64,000 nt of DNA from Brugia malayi (taxonomy: Eukaryota > Nematoda > Chromadorea > Rhabditida > Onchocercidae), in the NCBI RefSeq assembly GCF_000002995.4, contig NW_025062478.1, positions 4,440,001 to 4,504,000 on the forward strand. The letters are read 5' to 3'. Within the stretch, counting starts at the first letter, position 1. Each line of letters begins with the position of its first letter. Positions 1 through 13,438 of this stretch are shown one piece after another. The translations under genes and the position numbers were made by a program. Under the pieces are notes generated by a model that made no database searches, was not told where the DNA came from, and was given only the letters and a program-made list of their open reading frames with translations.

Positions 1-950
1 TATTAAATAAAAAAAATAAAACTGCATATTTATAGACTTAATATTAATTTTGTTTATTGAAAAATTAACATTATTTTTAATAACAAATAATAATAAGGAT
101 AACGATTAGAATATTCCATTCTTTGATTTTAATTTTGAAATAATGAAATAATTTTTTGGATTAGTCAGCACTTTGGCAATAAAATTATATTATAAACTTT
201 TATCATTCATCATCCCAACAGAAATGATATTTCGCAGAATAATAAATTTTAACTACAATGTTAATAAAACGTAATGTTAGCTTGCTTATGTGATTTTATT
301 CTAACTTTTGCAATCATCACATTAAATTGTTCCCATCATTGTGGCAAAGCAAAAATATTAATGGCCACAGAAAGAGGTTTAAAAATAATGCAAAAAAAAT
401 TGATCATAAATATAGTTTAATTTTAGAATTTGGAGAAACTGTTTCTTTGTTTTCTTTTATTATTTATTTTTGTCTTTTTATTTTTTTCCATTTTTCTAAC
501 TGCCAATTTTACTAATATTTATTTACAGAAGTTCTGTTTACTTTCGGAATCGTTGCATTAAACAGATATTTCAAGTGAACGATATAAGAAAAATGTGACA
601 AAAGCATTTGAACATTCAAATTAAATCTCAGATATAAGTCGAAAATAAACGATTTTTCATGCAAATTTTGATATATATATAATCCAGTGATAAATGCTAC
701 CTCATAATAAAAGTGCCAATTTATCAAAAATTTTAAATCATTATTAAATTATTGTAATTTCATACTCTAACTGATGATTTACTATAAAAATGAATCAACT
801 GTTTATATAGATTCACATTTAAATAAGAATTAAAAAGCAAAAAGATCAGCAAGGTAAAAAACATAAAATCGTAAATATAATATAAAATATAATGATATTT
901 TAGTAAAAATCAAAGGTTGTTTTAAAAAACTGAAAATTTTAAAAACTTAC

Positions 951-1389
951 TCTGTTAAGAAATGAGTTACACCATTTAGTAAATGTTTTTTTCTGAATGT
1001 GTACTCGTTCATCTTGCAACTGTTTGATACGATTTCGTTCAAATGATAACGTTGGATCACTAAATTCATCATAATCATCTGATAAAAATTGTGACTGATT
1101 TTTTTCAAACCCATTTTTGTTCACCCGTGGAACTTGAACCTATAAAAAACGATATTACAATGAAATAAATTGGAATTATATCAACAAATAGATGCATTGA
1201 ACTATTCATTAAATTTATCAAAAGTTGATCGATAATGATTAATTTTAGTTGATAACTTTTAAAAAAAAAGGCAAGCATAAATCAAAAATATGTTATATTC
1301 AATTGCACTTATTATTTATACTACAAAATATTCATAATTAGCGTTAACAAAAAGAAATAATGATATACTTGTATTTCATATTTCGGCAT
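951..1389 (-). CDS. sma-1: Beta-spectrin (beta-heavy type), first coding exons, partial
   Basis: Two exons are proposed. Exon 1 (1389-1369) reads MPKYEIQ and ends at a GTATAT donor. Exon 2 (1139-951) follows a TTTTTTATAG acceptor, is open for 63 codons in the same phase, and ends AACAGA before GTAAGT. Exon 2 contains FERNRIKQLQDERVHIQKKT followed by FTKWCNSFLNR, the segment just before and at the start of the first calponin-homology (actin-binding) domain of beta-spectrins. The ERVHIQKKTFTKW wording fits beta-heavy spectrin (SMA-1/Karst) better than conventional beta-spectrin UNC-70, but I am judging that from memory. The protein would crosslink actin at the apical cortex of epithelia. The rest of the CH domain is not found in the first 950 bases, so the next intron is longer than about 0.9 kb and the gene leaves the window. 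Exon 1 is the less certain part; exon 2 is convincing. Confidence 0.68.
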
Positions 1390-1878
1390 TTTCTTCTTTG
1401 TTTCAAATGCTTAGCCTTGCTTAAACGATTAAATGCACTTCAATTGCACCATATGTTGGTTAGTTGATCGAACAGCAGGCGAATAGCTAATCATATTTAT
1501 GCAAATTTAGTTTTTTTCTTTCTCTTTCGTTTGTAAATGATCGATTATAAATGAAAGAATTCAAACAACGCTAATGAATCATTTCAACTAAGATGAAATA
1601 ACTGATAAAAATTCGTTAAAATATAAAATCTTAAGGAATAATTTCAAAATTAAAATTTATCATATATTTACTGTTTTAATGCATAAGAAATTCAATAATA
1701 GATGAACAATGGAGTAAAATAATGAATTAATTTGGGACATAATCGTTATGAAATATGATAATATGTGACAATAAACACAGGCAACAGTAAAAGCTATAAG
1801 GCATCTAGTGAAAAAGGGTCAAAATCCGTGTAGATGAGGTCAAGGTCCCTGTAAAGTCTTCAATTCACACATATATTG

Positions 1879-1943
1879 ACACACACACACACACAGACAC
1901 AGACACACACACACACACATACACATGCACACATACATATATA
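1879..1943. repeat. Imperfect (CA)n microsatellite
   Basis: A run of CA dinucleotides interrupted by AGACAC and ATACATG variants, ending in an ACATACATATATA stretch. Confidence 0.85.
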
Positions 1944-3700
1944 AACTTTACCTCAAACATTCGTATATATTTAGATATTTATATTATATATAGTAAAAGT
2001 CTAATCGTCCGAAAGAAATTCCTTTCGCTTCAACGGCAAACACACATAACATAAATCGTTTATTATTAATTGTATTGATGGTCAATTAGTATTCAGTAAT
2101 TGGTGCAAAATATAAAATTTAAAATGGTATGTACGGTTTTAACCATTTGTGTTTATTAAACATTCATATATTATTGTTTAAAATAAATCATTTCCATAAC
2201 ACATAAATTGCAAACATATTTATGAGTATATTTCGAGTAATAATAAACATATAATTTAATAATAAGAATAATAATGATATTTTTTTCTCGAAATTTTCAT
2301 ATGAAACAGTGATAACTTACATAAAGATAAAATGATTATTAAAATCAAAGAAATATATAGCTGGATAGCGGATAAACTATCTCAAAAATATTTTTCTAAT
2401 ATTTCATTGAAATTTTAACACTCTGAAAATCTGTCCTTATTGCTGCAATATTTCCCATTAATTCAATGGTCGGATTATAATATTTGTTAGAAATTTAAGC
2501 AATTTACAATTTAAGCAATTTACTTCAGATCAATTTAAACAAAGACAGAACATTTGAAATATTTCCGTCATCTGAAATATTCACTAATAAATTATAGAAA
2601 AACGTCATATGATAGCTAAATGTTATGATTATAATCTTTTATCAACTATATACTACGATACTTTATCATAATCGATCATTTCATGACTCTTTTTATCCCG
2701 TTTATTCGAAGGAATATAATAAATCCTTTTACACAGTTCATTAAACATTTTGAAATCTTTATTAAATGAATGTTCTCAATAATTTGCATCTTTTGTCCTC
2801 TCTCAACTATCTATGATTTCCTTCAAAATCTTTTAAAGGTTACATTCATAAACATTAATGAATATAGCAAATGTACTATGACCAATAATTTGGGGACCAT
2901 AGCAGAAAAAATAACTTACGTATTATTTTGGAAAAGACAATAATTATAATTAAACGCTGTTGAGTAGAAGAAAAATGAGTGATAGTAACAGGTCAACTGG
3001 TTATCATTTGGGTCAATTAACAAGTTAACAATTATCATTTAGACAACTCTCTTCTAAATTTTAATTCTCCTATCTTCTTTTTTTTAAATTTTCCTCGTCT
3101 CTAAACTATTTTTTTCAATCCATACAACTATATTATTAAAACAAAAAAAAAAAAAAAAAAGTATGTAAAGGAAATAGTGAAATGTATGTATCATTGAAGA
3201 TGGATGACCACATTCAAAATAATTTATCTAATGGATGAAAATGTAAGAGCAAACAATTATAAAAAGTAAGCTAACCATACTACATTGATAGCATTAAAGC
3301 TTATCTATTGCCACTGTTTATTTCCTAATGGAAAGCATTAAAAATTCATCACTTATATGCATCGGTCATTAAAGTGTTTAGAAGTTTAGAAATATTTTAT
3401 GGCGATAGTTTCATTCAATAACTAAAGTTTAAAGATAGTTTCAATTCAACCATCAAACTTAAAAAATTGTCCCATTCAAACAATAAAGTTAAAATAAAAA
3501 TATTCAACACATATCGAAAAGATACAATTAGCATGATTTAATGAATGAGAATCGTAAATTTACTTAAAAAAATATTGCAGTTGCAACCTTTCATTTTCTT
3601 TCTAATCCTTCTCTTAAATCTGATTTTAATATCAAATTTACATAAGTAAATCAAGTTTTAAATTCATATGATTTAAAACTTCCGTCCAACTTACGCTCCT

Positions 3701-3702
<2 letters not shown>

Positions 3703-3742
<40 letters not shown>
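3703..3742. repeat. (CT)n microsatellite
   Basis: About 20 uninterrupted CT units. Shorter CT or GA tracts of the same kind recur nearby, for example around 6720, 7930 and 8215. Confidence 0.9.
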
Positions 3743-3744
<2 letters not shown>

Positions 3745-5579
3745 TTCTATGAAATAAGAATGGAAAACCTTGAAATATATCATATGTAATACGAAGATAA
3801 TATCTTTCCATACATAATAATATAAAAGAATAAGTGAAAAATCATAAATTAATTTTTCAAAATCGATTTTTTTGAAAGTAAATTAAAATGAATGAAATAT
3901 GAAAAAAAAAAAAAAAAAAAACTATAAAACTATTAAAAGCTAAAGTAAAAATTTATAGCGAATAAAATAAAAATGAAATGAAAACAGCATATTACATTTG
4001 AAATCAAATTTCAAAATTCTTTTCTTGACAAAATGACTCATCGAATTACTTCAGCAACTCTTCGTCGTATTGCTAAGCACAAAATGTTGACATTATAAAG
4101 CTTATTTGTTTATTCACCATCAAAGATATTTGTATGATTTCGTTACCAATAGATCAACATTTCAAAACCTTAATAAGAAGCATATTTTGACTTAATGTTT
4201 GTATTTACAACTGATAAGTAATATAGGAACTTATACAGGTAGCAAAATTCTATTTTGGATATTTTGAAATGTTGAAATTGAAGTGAATAAAATTAGTATT
4301 TTTTGCTTAAATTTATCGGAAATTTGAATGGAAATGTAAAAGAAAAATGAAAATGATTTAAGCAAGAAATCATTGAATCGATTACTACTACAATTTACTT
4401 TTTACTACTACAACAACAATTGCTACTAGTATACTACTACTACTACTACATTAAGATCGTACTATCGTACTTATCAATAATCTTTGGGCGAAATGATAAA
4501 ATAGTGTGATAAGAAGAAAGAATGCATATTTGATTATAAGTCATATCATTCTTCTGATTATTACAGAAATAGTTTATTGATCTGATATTTTTTCCATCCT
4601 TTAATTTAGCGGTATTTTCACATCCATTGCAAAAATATTTACTAAACGACAAAAATGGAAATTTATTAATGAGATACTTTTTTTTTCTTTATATAATAAA
4701 GGAGAAATTAATTGTTTTGACCAATTTTACTGCTTTATTAAAATGCTGTAATTGTTATCAGATAACCAAACTAAACTGAAGAAAAAGTATGTAAGAAGGA
4801 AGTAAACAATGAGAGTAATTCATTTAAACTTGTTAAACAAAGCGTACTATTGTTGTAATGGAAATTATTCTTTTACAAGTTAGTTAAATTGGTAACTGAT
4901 TAATTAATTAATTAATGAGAAAAGATATATGCTATATATGTTCACCTGTAGTATCATCAAGATATTATAAAGGAACAAGTAATTAAGAAATAAATCATAT
5001 TAAGATATTTATATGTGAAACTTACTTCATTATTAACTTACATATACATGATTTCTCTATTATAAATCATATAATTGTTATTGAGTTTGTGATTAAAATT
5101 ATCCATCCATTTACTCTTATTCATATTCTACACGTGTAACACACACATACACGTATACACACGTTACTATACGTGTCTACGTTCACTTTAGTGCGGTGAC
5201 ATGAATGTTTGTATAGAGAATTACAATTTGGAATGAAAAGGATGGTAGAAGGATGATGGACTGAGTGCAATACAAAAGTACATTGCAAGCGCAAAGATGG
5301 CAGAATGCGCCTCATTTCAGAGAGGACTGTTTGGCTCTGATCGAGACATCCCTAACCGATCAATCATGCTTCAAACACACTTTCCACCCATTTCTGTATT
5401 CCAGTATGCAAGTATGTATGTGTATGTACATGTCTCTGTCTGTCTGCCGTGTGTGTGTGTATGTGTGTCATAAATTATGACGGACGGTATATGTCTTTCC
5501 ACAGATGTTTTCCTCTAAAAGGTAATAAAAAAATTTAAACGAAGAATTCACATAGCTAATGATGTTATTTTTCCTTCCA

Positions 5580-6000
5580 CTAAATGCTTATGAATAATAG
5601 TAAGGTTACGTGAAAAGATGAAGGGTCACGTAGAAATATTGCATCTCCTTCGACTAAATGCTTATGAATAATAGTAAGGTTACGTGAAAAGATGAAGGGT
5701 CACGTAGAGATATTGCATCTCCTTCGACTAAATGCTTATGAATAATAGTAAGGTTACGTGAAAAGATGAAGGGTCACGTAGAGATATTGCATCTCCTTCG
5801 ACTAAATGCTTATGAATAATAGTAAGGTTACGTGAAAAGATGAAGGGTCACGTAGAAATATTGCATCTCCTTCGACTAAATGCTTATGAATAATAGTAAG
5901 GTTACGTGAAAAGATGAAGGGTCACGTAGAAATATTGCATCTCCTTCGACTAAATGTTTGTAAAAGATCAGATTACGTGATGAAATGAAATGTTACGAAG
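5580..6000. repeat. 74-bp minisatellite, five near-identical copies plus one decayed copy
   Basis: Copies begin CTAAATGCTTATGAATAATA at 5580, 5654, 5728, 5802 and 5876. A decayed sixth copy starts at 5950 and fades near 6000. The five copies differ only at isolated positions, such as GTAGAAATATT versus GTAGAGATATT. Every unit contains TTACGTGA and, after a spacer, TCACGTAG, so each carries a short inverted repeat with an ACGTG core. No coding frame is associated with it. Confidence 0.95.
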
Positions 6001-9000
6001 TGATTGTTCAGAAAAAAAGAGAAATTTATGTTGCAATCAATAGTGGAATGATTGGAAGTATGGCGCTAAAATGAATGGAATGAAATCGGTTTGATTAAAT
6101 CTTTCTGTCATCATTGCACAGGTATATGAATGAATGGTTTCGTACGCTAGTTGACATCTTGCAAGACATTTGTCCTTCTTGTCATTTTGTCCTCTCTCCA
6201 TGCACACATTTGCATTTCAATAGTGAAATGGAATCGACTATGAAATGTAAATTAAGTTCAGCAAAATGAATATTTGAGAAGAGAAAGAATGCGATTAATT
6301 TGATGATAAAACTAATAATCTAATCAGTTGGTCACTTAATATTTATCATTCCAAACAACTGCACTGATTACATTTATGCAGTGTTGTATATGTAGCGCCA
6401 AATATCACTTAAATTTAATTCCATTGATTTTTTAAAATTAATTTAAAGTAACAATAATTAACAAAAAGATTTTTTCCAATGTGAAAATAGATTAAAAGAT
6501 CAACCAATTAATATAAAAATGAGGAATGAAATAAAATGAAATGAAACAAAAAGAAAAAAAAGGATGAAAGGATCCTACAAAATATTGAAATGAAAAGAAG
6601 TGCACATAAGGTGACACATCCATCCTCTCTAGAGGGGTGACACATTCCATGTCTCATTTTAAGCATCTTATCCAATAATGCAATTCAATTCAGTCTTTCC
6701 CATCTCTATACCAACTCCTCCCCTCTCTCTCTCTCCCTCCTTCTCATTCTCTTTCACTAAATTCAAAATCAAATTCAAAAAATTGTACACTATAATTTAC
6801 AATGAAATGTGAGTCGTTGCGAGTGGAATATAGTTGAATGCAAATACTGCAAAAAAAAAAGAAAAAAATTCTTGAACAAAATCACAAAATGTGTGCATTT
6901 TTTGTAGTGAAAAGGAAGAGAAAAATTGTTTTCAAAGTTTTAAATGAAATTTTTCTTTTTTCTTAAAAAAAAAAAGAAAAGAAAAATGAAAATTCGAAGT
7001 CACTTAGACAGATTTTACTTTATATTGCTGAAGAAAAAGGAAAGAAAAACTATAATTAAATAATGAGAGAAGTGCAATTGTCGCATCAAAATGCTAAAAT
7101 ATAATTATAATCAATGGAATATGATTAGAGCGCTTTTAATTAAAACAAAAAAAGTTTAAACAATGTGCAAATGTGAACTGTAAGCTTATTTTATGATAAT
7201 TTTTACTACTACTAGTACCATCTTTTTCTCACTTTCATCATTATTATAAAATGATCTTTTAATTCAAACTCAATTTGTCGAAATTACAAATTAAAAAGAA
7301 AGAAATGATCAAAAAGGAAGAAAAAAAAATTATTAAAAAAGTGAGCTCTTTTTCTTATTTAATGAAAAATCAATTTCATCGTTAGTTTTCAAATAGATTT
7401 TTGTTGACAGAAAAAAGAAAGTTAATAAAAATCCGACTTAAGAAAAAAATTTTTACTGTTACACTTTAAAAGTTAAAAAAGAGAGTAAGAGAAAGAAAAA
7501 ACGAATATTTTAGAGGAAATGCTTATCAAAATGTCAATTTTTCATCTCTTAAATTTGTTAATGCTAAATAAAATTAATTAATTAATTGTTATGTATTTTT
7601 GTTATTTTTCAAAGTTGCTTGATATTATTTTCGTTGAAGGGAAAAAAGACAGTAATTTTCTAAAAAGACATAATTGATAGAAATAATTTCACTTTCTTTT
7701 TTTTTCAGCGAATTTAATGAATTATTTAAATGTAATGTTGAAATATTTTGATAAAACTATGATATAAGAAAACAATGAGTGTTGATTTCATTAAAAAAAG
7801 ATAAAATGATAAGTGAATATAATTCAAAATATGAAATGAAGATTTTTTGAAATGTGTCAAATTAGAATACAAAGATTAGAATGCAAAAAGTTGGAGAAAA
7901 TTGGATGATTTGATTTTTTTCTTTCCCTCTCTCCTTCTCCCTCTCTCTCTCTCTACTCGTAGGAAATTCTTGTAAATGATAGATTAATCAATGAGATAAT
8001 GATTAATTAATGATGAAAGCATTCTTTTAAATATTTTGAAATAATTTGCTAAATTAATATTGCAAAGTTTAAGAAATGACTCATAGATAATAGAGGAAAA
8101 AGTTCAAATAAAGTACATAAAAAGAAAAGAAGGAAATAGAAAAGCGAAAGAAAGAGAATTTAAAACAATTAATCACTTTATCATCATAATACTCCTTCTA
8201 CCTTCTCATCCTCCTCTCTCTCTCTCCTCTTCCTTATGTACAACTGATATAATCATATCATTTTATCACCATTTATCCTTCATCATATCCTCTATCATAC
8301 ATTGACATCTTGAAAATGTAAATTTCAATATATGAAAATGATAGCATCACAGATAATTGATATGATTATATGAAAGTATAAACATATGTATGGGAAGGAA
8401 GGAGAGAAGATTTATTCATGCATTTTTATGTTTGAATTTAATGAATGATTGTAATGTTCAATGAATTATAATAATTTTAGACAATTTCAAAATTAGTCTC
8501 CATGCAAAACTTTTTTTTTTATTCAAATTACATTTTCAAATTATAAATTCATAATTTCACTTCTTCCACTTATCAATTGAGTTTCATATTTGTACTCATT
8601 TAATAATTATATATAATTCTAGAAAATTATGCACAATTTTTTGAATGCTCTTATTTTGGGAAAGTATAAACTCGAAGAAAAAAAAATGCAAAAAATATGT
8701 ATCAAATTTGTTTTCGAAAAAAAATTGAGTTAATGAGCTTTCTTTAATATCCTTTTTGTGTATTTAATATTTGATTTCCACTAGTAATTGTACTTTTAAT
8801 TGTTTTATTTCAAATAAAATATTGTTAAGGCGCAATTCTCACATTTCACAAATCAGAAAGAGAAAATTTACATCTCTTCAGTAGCTTTTTATAAAGATCA
8901 GAACATTCACTGACTGACATAAGGTGATAATCGAATATTAGATACCACTATTTATAATAATCAAAAAAGACTGATAATTCTAAACTTCAATTTTTTAAAA

Positions 9001-10182
9001 AGAAGAATTCAACCCAAAAGAAACATATAATATATATATATGTATATATAAAGTAATACTTTCAATTTATTGACAATTTTTCAAATTTCAAGAAAGCATT
9101 AAAATTTAGTAAAAGTGCATTAATGTGGTAGTTGATCTGTAATTTAAATTAATAAATTGTGAAAATATAAGAAAATGAAACGAGCAAGCTTTTATCAAAT
9201 AGAAAACTGAATGACCTTGGATTTCCTTTCCTTTTTTTTTTCTTTTTTTGAAATGAAATGGAACAAAAAATGAAAGAAATATTTGTGTCTAAAACATGAA
9301 CAGATTATTTTATATATAAGAAAGGAACATAACTCCATCGCTACTTTTTTTTGTGATAAGAAAGCATAAATCAATTCCGTTACTGCCAGACAGCAGCACT
9401 GATAGCTGATATACATATATGATATCAGTGTATTGATTAGTAAATGTTTAAATTGTGAAATGAAAAAAGAATTATCATTGAAGTCAAAAATTTTTCTTCC
9501 AATGGAAAACAGTAATGTTATCTATTATTATGAATTAACTGCACAGCACACCTTTTTCTTATCATAAAGATTATAATGAACGCATCAATTAATACTTTTG
9601 AAGGCTTTAAAAGTTGTGAAATATTTTTGAGAGATAAAAAGTAAATGACGAAAGAGTAAGTTCTATGGAACAAAAAAAAGATAATAAACTCAGTTCAATT
9701 GTCATTTTTGAAATACTTAAGTACAAATTAATATAATTTATTGTTTTTGAAACATTGGAAGTTTTAAGATTTCATTTAAAATTAAATCGCTATGACAATC
9801 TCTCTGATACGAAAGAAGTTCTTAATTTGAGACTTTTTTAAAGTAATAAATCATATTGAATTATTCATGGAAACTAATAATAATTTTATGCTTAATTGGG
9901 AATTCATATCTGTGCTTCTCTACCAAATATCATAATAGTTTTAAAAAAAAGGAAAAGAATAATAAATGAGAGAAGCAGAAATGATAGTAAAAGAATTCCC
10001 AGCAAAAGAAAGCAAACAAGAAAAAAGAAAAAGCAATGCTTTTTTTGTATGCTGAACGCTTTAATTTGCATGTTAATGAAAAATTGTATTTAATTAAGCT
10101 TATGCTTAAACTTAAGAATTTAAATAATTCATTGCTTCTAAAATGACTTAAATTTTTTTTCTTCTACCTTTCTTCACATTAT

Positions 10183-10230
10183 CAGAGAGAGGGAGAGAGA
10201 GAGAGAGAGAGGGAGAGAGAGAGAGAGAGG
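10183..10230. repeat. (GA)n tract
   Basis: GAGA repeats interrupted by GGGAGAG variants. Confidence 0.85.
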
Positions 10231-10702
10231 GAATAAGAATCAATCATATTGTTCTGATCAGTATCGATAATACACGAGAATAATCAGTGTAGTATGCATA
10301 GATATCTATCATTATCAATTCACAATAATTAAAGTATTTATTGAAGTGAGGAAAAAAGAAATATAAAACTGAATGCTTATGAAACTGAAAAAAAAAACTT
10401 TTTGCAACTAATATTTTCCTTTCATACTGTCATTCAGTTAAATGATTGAATTTCTTCCGATTTGGAAATAAAAGATATTGAAACGAGGCGCATATTGTAG
10501 CAAAAAGAAGAATTAATGAATGTGGGGCGCATTTGGCATTCTTGAAGTAATAATATATCTTCAAAATAATGGAAAGAAGTGGAATTCTGTGAGTTCAAGT
10601 AAAGGAAAAACTAAAGAAATAGAAAGGAACTATTGTGCGTAAAACGTAACGCGACAATGTGCGCTCAGCGTTTATGTGCTGAAGATGGCAGGGAGGGAAC
10701 TG

Positions 10703-10738
10703 TCTGTGTATGTGTCTGTTTGTGTATGTGTGTATGTA

Positions 10739-10771
<33 letters not shown>
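10703..10771. repeat. (GT)n microsatellite
   Basis: TGTATGTGTCTG variants grade into a pure GT run at about 10743-10771. Confidence 0.9.
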
Positions 10772-10773
<2 letters not shown>

Positions 10774-10879
10774 ACCGCTGGAATTCATTTAAACGAGAAA
10801 TTAGCATAACAGGGAGGTAAATCATATCGTACTGACCTTTAGTAGTCCTCTCTACTTGTTCCCTTTTTTGGAATGCTCA

Positions 10880-11350
10880 GTTTAAATATACATAGATAGA
10901 TAGAGAGATAGACAGAGAGATAGACATGTATGCGTGAAGGTGAAGAGAGAGGGAGTTAGACACAGAGAGATAGTATTGGAAATAAAGGGGAAATTTTTAA
11001 ATGGAGTGATTAAAGATTGCCGGGCAGATAGAATGGAAGGAATGCAGGAATGAGGGGAGGAATGAAGAAATGAGAGAAGGAATGAGGGAAAGAGTGAAGG
11101 AAAGAGGGAAGGAGTGGGAGAAGGAATGAGTGAAAGAGTGAAAGAAGGAGGGAAGGAATGAAATGATATTACATGAACTATTACAAATAAGGAAGGCAGA
11201 TATGAATGATTTGGGGAGCAGAAGTGGTAATTTAAGATGAAATGTGAAAGGAATAGAAGAGGAGAAGGAATGGAATGAGTTGACCATTGGTCATTATCAT
11301 TTGTCAATGATGCATGATGGACAACAAGAGAGAGAGAGAGAGAGGGAGAA
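10880..11350. repeat. Purine-rich low-complexity block with GGAATGA-type repeats
   Basis: ATAGATAGAGAGATAGACAGA is followed by imperfect GAAGGAATGAGGGAAAGAGTG-like units, roughly 12-24 bp, strongest at 11035-11160. On the minus strand the purine bias gives long Ser/Pro/Phe/Leu-rich open frames of up to 159 codons. I regard these as by-products of the repeat, not genes. Confidence 0.75.
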
Positions 11351-11811
11351 AAGAGAGACAAAGTTGACCTAGAGGTATAGAAAAAAACTTCGTTTCATCG
11401 ATGATAATTAAACTATAAAAAAATTAACCAATGGTTGCAAAATGTTTAATATTTTTATGAAAGTGGACGATTAAATCTTCTACTATTATTAATTAATTAA
11501 GTTTGCCATTATTTGTTCTCAAAAATTTAATTAATCAATTAATGAACTGAACTTTGGAGAATTTTCCACTTTAATAATAAAATAAAATTAGTTCAGCAAA
11601 TTTTCAATCATTTCAAGCAATGAAATTTTCTAAAATTTCTTTTTTTCTTTCTTTTTGTCAATAAAAAGAAAAGAAGGAAAGAAAGAAAAATTTCATAACT
11701 GTTTGTAACTGTTCGCTTAAGAAAAATTGAAAAAGAAAATAATTTCGATATTTTAATTTTTATTAAATATTTAAAAAAATTAAATTATATTTTAATTGAC
11801 TTACTGTCCCA

Positions 11812-12156
11812 TTGCTTATTATTCATTTCTTAATTACTGTTACCAATTCATTATTGATTTATTCTGCTGGGACATCGCATTCAAATGAATGTATTATTGT
11901 GAGGTTTAATTACTCTTTGTTTTTTTGTTTTGAAATTTTGCTCTGTGATATTGATGGACGCATAAAATTTGAAGAAAATAAAAGTAATAATTTTAATTCT
12001 CAATTGACTGCAAAAAATAATTTAATTTTCAGCAGTGTCATTCTTATCATCTTTGTCCTTTATAGCATACATAACAAAATAATCATTTTATCAGTTGCTA
12101 TTTTTATCATTGTTTTTGCTCGTTTAAAACTAAAACCAAAATTCTTCGATAGATAA
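11812..12156 (+). other. Orphan open frame with hydrophobic C-terminal half (status uncertain)
   Basis: A 114-codon open frame. The middle contains CDIDGRIKFEENKS, and the second half has two hydrophobic stretches separated by YSIHNK and then a basic end, ARLKLKPKFFDR. The hairpin-like pair of membrane segments reminded me of the N-terminal part of PIG-H (GPI-GlcNAc transferase subunit), but I could not find the conserved PIG-H core in any frame downstream, and there is no clear donor at the end. It may be a chance frame in AT-rich DNA, a lone exon or a relic. Confidence 0.15.
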
Positions 12157-12799
12157 AGAATTTATTTGAGAATAATTAAAGCAAAATATTAATATGAAGT
12201 AGAATTAAATATATATTAAACATTTTGTTTTCCATAAGGCAATCTTTTCGTTTTACAATTTGAGATGAATTCGCTCTGTTTTGACGTTTTTTGCGGAAGT
12301 CCGCATCGTAGCGTAAAATTTTATAATCACTGCAATTTCTTTTTTACAATAAAATTTAAAATTAAAAGAAAAACGATCAAAAAAATGGGTTGCAAATATG
12401 ATTTCTAATTGATTAATTAATTTTAAATAACCAAAAAAAAAAAAAAGTTGCAAAATACTCATTTGCGAATTTTCATTTGCAAAATCAGATTATGAGAATA
12501 AAATTAGGATTTGAAGGAAAAAAAAGATCAAATTGCAAAACAAATGAAAAGTGCAGTATGGCACTTTTTTTAGAGTAATTTTTAAAGTAATTAAAGAAAT
12601 TTAAATCATAATTATCAAAAACCTCTTAGAGGTTATTTCACGGATTATGCCATACTATCAGTAGAAAATATAATAGATATTAGTTGTTTTATCATTGATT
12701 TCATTAATAAATTAAAGTTATCAAAATTCGTAACACTTTTCTCACATTTTAGCCAAAATACGACAAATTATTATTTCCATAATTTCATTCGATTTTACT

Positions 12800-12953
12800 A
12801 AGCTTAATCTAGGTTCAACAATATCAACTTTGGACTAAGTTTTACAGTACAAAATTTGGCCTAAAATTTGCAATATCAAGCTTAGTCTAGGCTTTCCAAT
12901 ATGAAGCCTGGTTCAGGCTTTGCAGTATCAGTCTTGCATTAAGCTTTACTATC
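12800..12953. repeat. Degenerate ~26-bp tandem repeat, about six units
   Basis: Units resemble AAGCTTAGTCTAGGCTTTGC followed by AATATC, beginning near 12800, 12826, 12851, 12878, 12904 and 12930. They differ at many positions, so this is an old array. It lies about 0.5 kb upstream of the ADAL-like start codon. Confidence 0.7.
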
Positions 12954-13438
12954 AAGCACAAATAACATAGAGAAACTGTTATCCTTAAATAAAAGTTCGG
13001 CTATATAATGTTTTTTTATTAAAATATTGATAATAGCGCTTATCATAGAGTTTATCATAGTGTTTACTATTTAAAGAAATTTATTGCTAGCAAATTTCTT
13101 TTTTTCGTTTTTTGTTTTCTTTAGGTTGGATAATAATAAGACTGGTAGATCGGTTGTAAAAGGTTTCTTTGGCGGTACAAAGGTAAGAAATACTTTTCAA
13201 TGGTATCACTTCTGTTCCATTGTATTTAATACTTAGTTGTAGGTGCAGAAAAATGGATCTTTTTAAAAAAATCATTTCTTCACTTCTAATTTAATTATTT
13301 AGATTAAATGTATTTCAAAATCTTTTTGCTGTCAATACAGTTTAATCTTTCACTTTTTTCTTTTTGGAATTAGCTGAAAAATGAAATAGTAATAAAACTA
13401 TTTTAGGTTATTGGAAAAAGTGAGAGAAATTAGTAAAA

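Larger units (their letters stand above)
1390..13438. other. Long gene-poor region between divergent spectrin and ADAL-like genes
   Basis: About 12 kb of AT-rich DNA with no exon chain I can support. It holds dinucleotide tracts, poly-A/T runs, a 74-bp minisatellite (5580-6000), a purine-rich low-complexity block (about 10880-11350) and a degenerate 26-bp repeat (12800-12953). Less AT-rich islands lie at about 5260-5400 and 10480-10800 and could be distal regulatory sequence. The spectrin and ADAL-like genes point away from each other, so their promoters must be here. Short open frames are mostly what AT-rich or low-complexity DNA gives. Confidence 0.5.

Noticed and set aside
10882..11361. 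159-codon minus-strand open frame rich in Ser/Pro/Phe/Leu
   Set aside because: It lies entirely in a purine-rich imperfect repeat; the composition follows directly from the repeat and there is no splice or family signal.
13126..13183. Possible upstream exon reading LDNNKTGRSVVKGFFGGTK between TTTAG and GTAAGA
   Set aside because: It has good splice-like borders, but no frame connects it to the ADAL-like ATG (an in-frame TGA precedes that start). It could be a 5' UTR exon; not supported as coding.
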